Positions 57,498 through 64,000 of a stretch of DNA of 64,000 nt are shown here, in pieces. Under the pieces are notes generated by a model that had not been told where the DNA came from, did no database searches, and saw nothing but the letters and a program-made list of their open reading frames with translations. The stretch's first letter is position 1; each line of letters begins with the position of its first letter. Origin of the DNA: a virus; the IMG/VR virus record IMGVR_UViG_3300032236_000803, positions 27,191 through 91,190 of that record. The stretch is one strand, 5' to 3'. A program made the translations under genes and the position numbers.

Positions 57498-59617
57498 TGA
57501 AAGATACTTCTTATCGATCTAATCCCAATCTTAAACGCGAAGGGATTCAAATACAATTTACTGAAGATCAAGTACAAGAAATAGTAAAATGTTCTAACGA
57601 TCCAGTATATTTTGCGGCAAAATACATAAAAATCATAAGTCTTGACCACGGTATTGTTCCTTTTGAAATGTATGATTTTCAAAAGGATATGATACGAAAT
57701 TTCCAAGAACAAAGATATAATATCGTAAAATGTCCAAGACGTGTTGGTAAGAGTACAGTATCAATTGCATTCGTTTTATGGCTTTCTCTATTTAACGCTA
57801 ATCAAAATATTGTTATTCTAGCTAATAAAGAGAAATTGGCGCAGAAACTTCTTTATATGTACCAATTAGCGTATGAAAATTTACCTATTTGGATGCAACA
57901 AGGCATTAAAGAATGGAATAAAACGTCCGTTGAATTGGAAAATGGTTCAATCGTCACGTCAGCCCCAACATCATCAAGCGGTGTTCGCGGAGAAGGTTTC
58001 AATCTAGTTCTACTCGATGAATTTGCATTCGTACCTAATAACATTGCTGAAAATTTCTATACTTCAGTTTATCCCGTAATTACTTCAGGTAAAACCACCA
58101 AGATTATCATAACATCTACTCCTAATGGAATGAATCTGTTTTATAAGTTATGGACAGAAGCAGTAACTAAACGAAATAATTATACGCCATTTAATATTCA
58201 TTGGTCATTAGTACCTGGAAGAGATGAACAATGGAAAGAAGAATTCATTAAGAACACTAGTTTGAGACAATGGTCTCAAGAAATGGAATGCGTTTCTGGT
58301 AATACAATTATCGAATTAGAAAACAAAGAAGGAAAAGTAGTTCATACAAAAATAAAAGATTTCTATGAATATTTGGGACCAAATCAAGAATTCCTTTATA
58401 GTAGAAATACCGATTATAGAGTAAAAACTTCTCTTGGATATGAGTATTTTGCAGGAGTAAAAAAGAGCGTAAACAGAAAACTCTATACAGTATTCACGCA
58501 AAATGGATTTGTATTGGACTGCACGGAAGAACATAAATTAAAAACGCCAGCTGGATGGATGGAACTTCACCGTTTAACTGATGGAGATGTTATTGAAACA
58601 GTTAGAGGCGATGATAAAATAGTAGCAATCAAACCAAACGTAACTTATGAAGATGTTTTTGATCTGATTAACGCTGGAGAGAAAAGATCATACTTTACCA
58701 ATGGTATTTTATCGCATAATTGCGAATTCTTAGGTTCTTCGAATACGCTTATTTCCGGTGAAAAGATAGGAATGTTGACTTATAGAGAACCTATCGGTAA
58801 ATATTTCAATATGTTAGTTTACGACGATCCCGTTAAAGAAACGTTTGATGATGAAACAGGTAAGCAATTAACAACTGATCATTTATATGCAATGACTGTT
58901 GACGTTGCGGAAGGTAAAAACCTAGACTATTCAGCATTTTCCGTTTTCGATATTTCAGTAGTTCCTTATAAGCAAGTAGCGGTTTACAGAAATAATGAAA
59001 TTGCTCCCATCTTATTCCCAACAGTAATTAAACACTGTGCAGAATATTATAATAATGCTCATGTATTAATAGAAATCAATAACAGTCCTCAAGTAGCGCA
59101 AATTCTACAAGAAGATTTAGAATATGAAAACGTATTGAAAGTTACTTCTGGTAATAAAAAAGGACAAACAATAACATTAGGATTTGGAAGAAACGTAGCA
59201 ATGGGGCTTAAAATGACTCCATTGGTTAAAAGAAACGGTTGTTCATCTTTGAAGACTTTAATTGAAAATGATAAACTTATAATCCAAGATTTTGAAACGT
59301 ATTCTGAATTAACGACTTTTATTCAAACGGGTCCAAGTTTCGCAGCGGAAGAAGGTTGTAACGATGACTTAGCGATGACTCTTGTTATATTCGCTTGGTT
59401 GGCTGTACAGAAACTATTTAAAGAAATTGTTGATCATGATATTAGAAAACAATTACAACTAGAACATTTTGAATTTGCAGAAGAAGATCAATTACCGACT
59501 GGCGAATATAATATGGGATTTGATACCCAATATTTTATCGAAGATGGTACTGTTTGGATAGAAACGAATAACAAAAGTCCATACGATAGCTTACTCAAGG
59601 AGATGTTCGATTTTTAG
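57494..59617 (+). CDS. gp17: Terminase large subunit gp17 containing a mini-intein
   Basis: A 707-residue precursor; removing the 144-residue intein (266-409) leaves 563, near T4 gp17 (610). The ATPase domain shows Walker A CPRRVGKS (80-87), Walker B LVLLDEF with Asp175-Glu176, and coupling motif TSTPNG (208-212). The C-terminal RNase H-like nuclease has Asp470 (TVDVAEGKN), Glu527 (VLIEIN) and Asp624/625 (CNDDLAMT). The enzyme drives DNA into the prohead and cuts the concatemer. The extein junction reads QEME then CEFLGSSNTLISG, a conserved strand between the ATPase and nuclease domains, so splicing must occur for a functional motor. Confidence 0.93.
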   Translation: MMKDTSYRSNPNLKREGIQIQFTEDQVQEIVKCSNDPVYFAAKYIKIISLDHGIVPFEMYDFQKDMIRNFQEQRYNIVKCPRRVGKSTVSIAFVLWLSLFNANQNIVILANKEKLAQKLLYMYQLAYENLPIWMQQGIKEWNKTSVELENGSIVTSAPTSSSGVRGEGFNLVLLDEFAFVPNNIAENFYTSVYPVITSGKTTKIIITSTPNGMNLFYKLWTEAVTKRNNYTPFNIHWSLVPGRDEQWKEEFIKNTSLRQWSQEMECVSGNTIIELENKEGKVVHTKIKDFYEYLGPNQEFLYSRNTDYRVKTSLGYEYFAGVKKSVNRKLYTVFTQNGFVLDCTEEHKLKTPAGWMELHRLTDGDVIETVRGDDKIVAIKPNVTYEDVFDLINAGEKRSYFTNGILSHNCEFLGSSNTLISGEKIGMLTYREPIGKYFNMLVYDDPVKETFDDETGKQLTTDHLYAMTVDVAEGKNLDYSAFSVFDISVVPYKQVAVYRNNEIAPILFPTVIKHCAEYYNNAHVLIEINNSPQVAQILQEDLEYENVLKVTSGNKKGQTITLGFGRNVAMGLKMTPLVKRNGCSSLKTLIENDKLIIQDFETYSELTTFIQTGPSFAAEEGCNDDLAMTLVIFAWLAVQKLFKEIVDHDIRKQLQLEHFEFAEEDQLPTGEYNMGFDTQYFIEDGTVWIETNNKSPYDSLLKEMFDF
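58289..58720 (+). other. Mini-intein in gp17
   Basis: 144 codons from Cys1 (CVSGNTII, block A) to the terminal SHN, followed by extein Cys+1. Block B is GFVLDCTEEHKL (intein residues 73-84, Thr79-x-x-His82) and block F/G is VFDLINAGEKRSYF then NGILSHN. Between blocks B and F there is room for no endonuclease, so it is a Hint-only, endonuclease-free intein of class 1. All standard splicing residues (Cys1, block B Thr/His, penultimate His, final Asn, Cys+1) are present. Confidence 0.92.
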
Positions 59618-59630
59618 AAAACGGGTTTTT

Positions 59631-59638
59631 TATAAATA
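59631..59638 (+). promoter_or_regulatory. T4-type late promoter box TATAAATA
   Basis: Exact late box 14 nt after the gp17 stop and 43 nt before the tail sheath ATG; AAGGGAG serves as its ribosome site. Confidence 0.8.
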
Positions 59639-59680
59639 ATATTATAAAAAAATGATCTTTTTCAAAGGGAGAATTAACTC

Positions 59681-61432
59681 ATGAGTATAATTAATCAAGT
59701 AAGCCCTGGATTTCAAGTTAATGAAATTGAGGTGAATTCTGTAGTAGCTGGGGTATCTACTTCTATTGGCGCATTTGTAGGCCAGTTTGGATGGGGACCA
59801 TGCGACACACCAATGCTTGTTACAGACGAAGGCAGTTTAGTAAGGATTTTCGGCGCACCAACTGCTAATGTAACCGAATCTTTTATTGGAACATCTTTCT
59901 TTTCTGCTGCAAATTTCCTTTCATATTCTAATGGTTTATATAATGTTAGAACTGTAAGCGCAAATACTGCAGGAAACGCAACTGTTAATGCTGCGAGTAT
60001 TTTAATTAAAAACGAATCTGTTTTTGCTAACGTATACCTAAACGTTAATAATAATAACACATACGGAGCTTTTGCTGCAAAATATCCAGGAAAATATGGA
60101 AACAGTTTATCAGTTTCTGTTTGTGCTAATACACAACAATTTTCTGGATGGAATTATGCTAAATATTTCTCATCTGCACCAAACACTTCTAATTATATCA
60201 CTTCTACATTAGGAAGAAGCGGCGTAAACGACGAATTACACGTAATTGTAATCGATACATTAGGCCAGTTTACCGGAACTGCTAATACCATTTTAGAAAT
60301 TTGGCCATTCCTTTCTAAAGCATACGACGCAGTTGATGTTAATGGTAATAGTTCTTATTATAAGAACTTCTTAATGAATAACTCAAATTATATCTATGCA
60401 TTAGATCCAGTAGATTATGCAAATACTGCTACGGGTAATACTGCATGGGGTCTGATTTCAACCGATGTTACATCGTTTGCTACTCCTTTAAATTACACCA
60501 CTACATTATCAGGTGGCGCTAATGGTACTGTTCCTAACGATGGCGAATTAGAAAACAATTGGTCTAAATTAATTAATAGACAGATTTACAATTATTCATT
60601 AGCATTTACTGGTGCATCTTCTCCAGCGGTAACGAATTATGTATTAAATAACATTATTTTATCTGGAGACGTCAGAAGTGCAGTATTATTTGCTTCTCCA
60701 AGATACAGCGATGTAGTTTTCAATTCAGGAAGCGAATTAAATACAGTAATCAATAGTTTCTTACCAGCGCTTAATTCCACGTCATCTTATCTGATACTGG
60801 ATAACAATTGGAAATATCAATATGATAAATATTCTAACATTTATCGTTGGATTCCTTTGAACGCTGATATAGCAGGTCTTTGCGCGTATACTGATAGCGT
60901 TACTGGCGGTCCTTGGTATTCTCCTGCTGGCGTTAACAGAGGAAATGTTAAGAATGTTACGAAATTAGCTTGGAATGCAGCTAAAGCTGATAGAGATGTA
61001 TTATATTCAAACGGAATTAATCCAGTAATTTCATTACAGGGACAAGGTACTGTTCTTTTCGGTGACAAAACTTCTCTTACAAGACCGTCAGTATTTGACA
61101 GAATTGGAGTTCGTAGAATGTTCTGCACAATTGAACAAGCTATTGAAAATGCTTCTATCAATCAAATGTTTGAATTTAATGACGCATTTAGTCAAGCAAG
61201 TTTCGTTTCTTTGATTGAGCCATATTTAAGAACTGTACAAGGAGGAAGAGGTATCGCTAACTTCAAAGTTGTTTGCGATAGTACAAACAACACTCCTGCT
61301 GTGGTTGCTGCAAATGGTTTCGTTGGAGATATCTTTATTTTACCAAATAACAGTATCAATTACATCCAGCTTAATTTCTACGGAACTAAGTCTTCCACCG
61401 TATTCAACTATATTACTGGACAGACCATTTAA
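59681..61432 (+). CDS. gp18: Tail sheath protein gp18
   Basis: A 583-residue protein (T4: 659), the contractile sheath subunit. The N-terminus VSPGFQVNEIEVNSVVAG, followed by FVGQFGWGPCDTPMLVTDE, is the classic sheath opening. The C-terminal core shows NVKNVTKLAWNAAKADRD, LYSNGINPVISLQGQG, the RPSVFDRIGVRRMFCTIEQA segment and a final strand (FILPNNSINYIQLNF) used for subunit linkage. It has its own late promoter and a strong AAGGGAG site, fitting high expression. A hairpin follows its stop. Confidence 0.93.
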   Translation: MSIINQVSPGFQVNEIEVNSVVAGVSTSIGAFVGQFGWGPCDTPMLVTDEGSLVRIFGAPTANVTESFIGTSFFSAANFLSYSNGLYNVRTVSANTAGNATVNAASILIKNESVFANVYLNVNNNNTYGAFAAKYPGKYGNSLSVSVCANTQQFSGWNYAKYFSSAPNTSNYITSTLGRSGVNDELHVIVIDTLGQFTGTANTILEIWPFLSKAYDAVDVNGNSSYYKNFLMNNSNYIYALDPVDYANTATGNTAWGLISTDVTSFATPLNYTTTLSGGANGTVPNDGELENNWSKLINRQIYNYSLAFTGASSPAVTNYVLNNIILSGDVRSAVLFASPRYSDVVFNSGSELNTVINSFLPALNSTSSYLILDNNWKYQYDKYSNIYRWIPLNADIAGLCAYTDSVTGGPWYSPAGVNRGNVKNVTKLAWNAAKADRDVLYSNGINPVISLQGQGTVLFGDKTSLTRPSVFDRIGVRRMFCTIEQAIENASINQMFEFNDAFSQASFVSLIEPYLRTVQGGRGIANFKVVCDSTNNTPAVVAANGFVGDIFILPNNSINYIQLNFYGTKSSTVFNYITGQTI

Positions 61433-61442
61433 TAACATAGCA

Positions 61443-61470
61443 TCAGGAGGCTATTAATTTAGCCTCCTGA
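61443..61470 (+). terminator. Perfect hairpin between sheath and tube genes
   Basis: A 10-bp perfect stem TCAGGAGGCT / AGCCTCCTGA with loop ATTAATTT, 11 nt after the sheath stop and directly before a late promoter. There is no T-run right after the stem, so it may act as a weak terminator or as a 3'-end stabiliser of the sheath mRNA. Confidence 0.65.
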
Positions 61471-61476
61471 ATATTA

Positions 61477-61484
61477 TATAAATA
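61477..61484 (+). promoter_or_regulatory. T4-type late promoter box TATAAATA
   Basis: Exact late box 7 nt after the hairpin and 32 nt before the tail tube ATG (ribosome site CGGAGA). Confidence 0.8.
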
Positions 61485-61515
61485 TTAAAAGAATATAAAA
61501 TTTTCGGAGAAAAAA

Positions 61516-62049
61516 ATGTTTGATGTAAATCAATTTTTATATGCTATGAAGAGCGATGGGGTAAGACCTAATCTATTCGAAGTATACATTCCACAAATAA
61601 ACGATCTTAGCTTCAGATTTAAAGCAAAGGCGACAGCAATTCCTGCTTCCACCTTAGGCATTGCTCCTGTCAATTATTTTGGACGTCAAGTTAAACTTGC
61701 CGGTAATAGAGTATTTGATAATTGGACAATCAGCGTATTGCTTGATGAAACTGATTTTGCCAATGGCGGAACAAGATATGGATTTGAACAATGGTCTAAT
61801 GCTATTAATAATCACGTTAATAATGTCAGATCACCAGGTTACGTACCTCCACTATCTTACATGGCTGATGCATATATTAACCAATATTCCAAAAGCGGCA
61901 CTATCAATGCAACATATAAAATGGTACAGTGCTGGCCAGTTGATATCGGTCCCATTAATCTTGATTGGGCTGCTGATAATCAAATTGCAGAATTTAATGT
62001 AACATTTGCATTACAATGGTGGGAATCTAGTTTCGGATCAACCACCTAA
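61516..62049 (+). CDS. gp19: Tail tube protein gp19
   Basis: A 177-residue protein (T4: 163), subunit of the inner tail tube through which DNA passes. Recognised from SDGVRPNLFEVYIPQ near the N-terminus, FKAKATAIPASTLG and VNYFGRQVKLAGNRVFDNW (the conserved tube strand), and the ending FNVTFALQWWESS. It has a dedicated late promoter. The next gene, portal, follows after 19 nt. Confidence 0.92.
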   Translation: MFDVNQFLYAMKSDGVRPNLFEVYIPQINDLSFRFKAKATAIPASTLGIAPVNYFGRQVKLAGNRVFDNWTISVLLDETDFANGGTRYGFEQWSNAINNHVNNVRSPGYVPPLSYMADAYINQYSKSGTINATYKMVQCWPVDIGPINLDWAADNQIAEFNVTFALQWWESSFGSTT

Positions 62050-62068
62050 TAATAGGAAATAATTTATT

Positions 62069-63700
62069 ATGAGTGATAAAAATCGCTTTAGTTTGTTCGG
62101 TTTCAAAATAGGTAAAAAAGAAACCGATAAGAAAGAAGATACAAATTCGTCTTTTACCCCACCGTCTGCTGATGATGGTTCCATTACTATATCATCATCA
62201 GCATTCATGGGAACGTCTATCGATCAAGACGGTTCAGTTAAAAATGAAGTTGAACTTATTTCTCGTTATAGAGAAATGTCAACTCAGCCCGAAATTGAGG
62301 CAGCTATCGAAGACGTTATTAACGAAGCAATTGTACAAGATGATGATGGAAATAATGTACATATTGTCTTAGATGATTTAAAACAACCAGATAAAGTTAA
62401 AGATGCAATCAGAGAAGAATTTAACAATACTTTGAGATTGTTAAATTTCAACAATATGGCATCTGATATTTTTAGAAGATTCTATATCGACGGTAGGTTA
62501 TTTTATCATGCTATCATTGATATCAATAATCCCCAAAGAGGAATTCTTGAATTAAGATATATTGATCCTAGAAAGATTAAAAAGATTAAAGAAATCAAGA
62601 AGAAGAAAGATGAAATTACTGGCGTAGAAATGATTCTAGACGTTAATGAGTTTTATCTCTATAACGATAAAGTTTCTGCTGTACAATCGTCATTAACAGG
62701 CGTAAAAATCGCCCCAGATTCTATTATTAACATTAATTCAGGATTAATGGATACTCGTAGATCAATGGTTTTAAGTTATTTACATAAAGCAATTAAACCA
62801 TTGAATCAATTAAGAATGATCGAAGACGCTTCTGTAATTAATAAACTTGCAAGAGCGCCACAAAGAAGAATTTTCTATATTGACGTAGGAAGTCTTCCTA
62901 AAGCAAAGGCAGAACAGTACGTTAGAGATATTATGACCAAGTATAAAAACAAGGTCAATTATAATCCAACAACTGGCGAAGTTCAAGATTCAAGAACTTT
63001 CATGACTATGCTTGAAGATTACTGGTTACCAAGAAGGTCTGATGGTAAGTCCACTGAAATCAGAACTCTTGAATCAGCAGATACGTTTAACGATATGTCT
63101 ATGGTGGAATATTTTGAAAAGAAACTTTATAAGTCTCTTAATGTTCCAGTAACCAGATTAGACCCCCAACAGGCATTTAGTGTTGGTAGAACTGCAGAAA
63201 TTACCAGAGACGAATTAAAGTTCGCTAAATTTATCGATAAGCTTAGAAATAAGTTTGCAGAAATATTCGATCAAATTTTAAGAATTCAATTAGTTCTTAA
63301 AGGTATTTGTACTGAAGAAGAATGGAAAGAATATAAAGAACACGTTTATTTTGATTTCATCAAAGACAATAACTTTGTAGAATTAAAAGAAGCAGAATTA
63401 ATGCAAGAAAGATTAGGTCTTCTTGTTAGTATCGATCCTTATGTCGGTAAGTATTTTTCATTAGAATGGGTCAGAAGGAAAGTTCTCCGTTTGGACGAAG
63501 AAGAAATTAAAGAAATGGAGAAACAGATTGAACAAGAAACGCAAGACAACTTTAAAAAGGCTCAGCAGCAAGTATTGATACAGTCGCAACTCCAACAATA
63601 TCAGGCGCAATTAAATCCTAAAGCGGCTCAAGAAGAACCGCAACCTATGCAGCCTATTGGAACGCCAATCAATCCAATGAATCCATACGGACAACAATAA
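62069..63700 (+). CDS. gp20: Portal protein gp20
   Basis: A 543-residue protein (T4: 524), the dodecameric head portal. Diagnostic parts: ISRYREMSTQPEIEAAIEDV (about 65-84), RLFYHAIIDINNPQRGI and LRYIDPRKIKKIKEI (about 143-180), the helical APQRRIFYIDVG and KAEQYVRDIMTKYKNK, EDYWLPRRSDG, and the stem/crown region FSVGRTAEITRDELKFAKF. The C-terminus is Gln/Pro-rich. It follows the tube gene and precedes a gp67-like gene, as in T4. Confidence 0.93.
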   Translation: MSDKNRFSLFGFKIGKKETDKKEDTNSSFTPPSADDGSITISSSAFMGTSIDQDGSVKNEVELISRYREMSTQPEIEAAIEDVINEAIVQDDDGNNVHIVLDDLKQPDKVKDAIREEFNNTLRLLNFNNMASDIFRRFYIDGRLFYHAIIDINNPQRGILELRYIDPRKIKKIKEIKKKKDEITGVEMILDVNEFYLYNDKVSAVQSSLTGVKIAPDSIININSGLMDTRRSMVLSYLHKAIKPLNQLRMIEDASVINKLARAPQRRIFYIDVGSLPKAKAEQYVRDIMTKYKNKVNYNPTTGEVQDSRTFMTMLEDYWLPRRSDGKSTEIRTLESADTFNDMSMVEYFEKKLYKSLNVPVTRLDPQQAFSVGRTAEITRDELKFAKFIDKLRNKFAEIFDQILRIQLVLKGICTEEEWKEYKEHVYFDFIKDNNFVELKEAELMQERLGLLVSIDPYVGKYFSLEWVRRKVLRLDEEEIKEMEKQIEQETQDNFKKAQQQVLIQSQLQQYQAQLNPKAAQEEPQPMQPIGTPINPMNPYGQQ

Positions 63701-63703
63701 ATA
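63696..63703 (+). promoter_or_regulatory. Possible degenerate late promoter (AATAAATA)
   Basis: One mismatch to TATAAATA (first base), overlapping the portal stop and 25 nt before the next ATG, with a TTGGAG ribosome site. The spacing fits, but the first T is missing. Confidence 0.4.
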
Positions 63704-63727
63704 CTAAATCAAATTTGGAGAAATTAA

Positions 63728-64000
63728 ATGAGTAATGTAAAAGACACAATCGATTATGCCTTAGAAGGAAATCTTGCTGATATGACTGCAAGTTTAGAAG
63801 CGGCAATCAAAGATAAAGTTCTTGGCGCAATTGAAGCTAAGAAAGCTGAAGTAGCACAATCAATGTTCAATCCTGTTGCTGAATCTGTTGAATCACGCGA
63901 TTTAAACGGACCATCTCATGGAGGCGTAATCGCGTACACTGATACTGTAGGAAATCCCGCGATTGCATCGCATAACCATGGACACGCAATCCACCGAAGC
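63728..64000 (+). CDS. Prohead core protein, gp67-like, 3'-truncated
   Basis: 91 residues are visible and the frame is open to the window end. The first half (NVKDTIDYALEGNLADMTA, VLGAIEAKKAEVAQSMF) is an amphipathic helix pair typical of gp67-like prohead core proteins in T4-like phages, which act in the scaffold and are processed by the gp21 protease. Position after the portal gene agrees with T4 gene 67. The second half (GPSHGGVIAY, SHNHGHAIHRS) is Gly/His-rich and not typical of T4 gp67, so a fusion or longer protein is possible. Start: ATG 63728 after TTGGAG. Confidence 0.6.
   Translation, partial: MSNVKDTIDYALEGNLADMTASLEAAIKDKVLGAIEAKKAEVAQSMFNPVAESVESRDLNGPSHGGVIAYTDTVGNPAIASHNHGHAIHRS

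Noticed and set aside
59618-59632. Terminator after gp17 (AAAACGGGTTTTTT)
   Set aside because: The loop would be too small for a stable stem; the T-run merely runs into the late promoter.

Overview
The window is part of the late (virion) region of a large T4-like myophage of an aquatic Gram-negative bacterium. The evidence is the gene order, which follows T4: gene 8, then a fibre region, then genes 13-14-15-16-17-18-19-20 and a gp67-like core gene. Exact TATAAATA late-promoter boxes, AT-rich DNA, and families typical of marine T4-like phages (DUF4815 protein, flavin-dependent halogenase, 2OG-Fe(II) oxygenases) agree with this. The host cannot be named from the sequence. Genes for heptose, glycosyl and methyl transfer suggest a lipopolysaccharide-bearing host related to hosts of cyano- or pelagiphages. 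All genes but one are on the + strand, packed with 0-80 nt gaps or ATGA/TAATG overlaps. No stretch over 300 bases lacks a gene, and I see no tRNA, rRNA, CRISPR array or insertion sequence.

Region by region. 1-13 kb: baseplate and virion proteins (a partial structural protein, a fibre-like protein, gp8, a 2141-residue DUF4815 protein). 13-16 kb: a small coiled-coil protein and a fibre. 16-21 kb: a modification cluster with a flavin-dependent halogenase, a Gly-rich collagen-like or polyglycine-II adhesin rich in X-Pro-Gly, and two 2OG-Fe(II) oxygenases, closed by a clear terminator. 21-38 kb: long fibres made of Asn/Ala heptad repeats, one ending in a C1q-like domain, a 907-residue beta-rich adhesin, a 1011-residue structural protein and a fibre with an S74 self-cleaving chaperone. 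38-47 kb: three RCC1-type beta-propeller proteins with 7, 21 and 14 blades, and two small putative helper genes. 47-53.4 kb: a surface-sugar cassette (sulfotransferase, GT9-like proteins, two methyltransferases, a glycosyltransferase-like protein, and an HldD-type epimerase on the - strand) interrupted by a GIY-YIG endonuclease. 53.5-64 kb: the conserved neck, terminase, tail and portal block, with a second GIY-YIG endonuclease between genes 13 and 14 and a mini-intein in the large terminase.

Synthesis. In T4 only genes 9-12 and wac lie between genes 8 and 13. Here about 47 kb lies there (roughly 40 kb after the DUF4815 gene), so the locus behaves as an island for host recognition and surface chemistry. 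The most interesting candidates are the X-Pro-Gly adhesin encoded beside prolyl-hydroxylase-type enzymes, and the RCC1 family whose blade numbers are all multiples of seven and which still shows recent DNA duplications.
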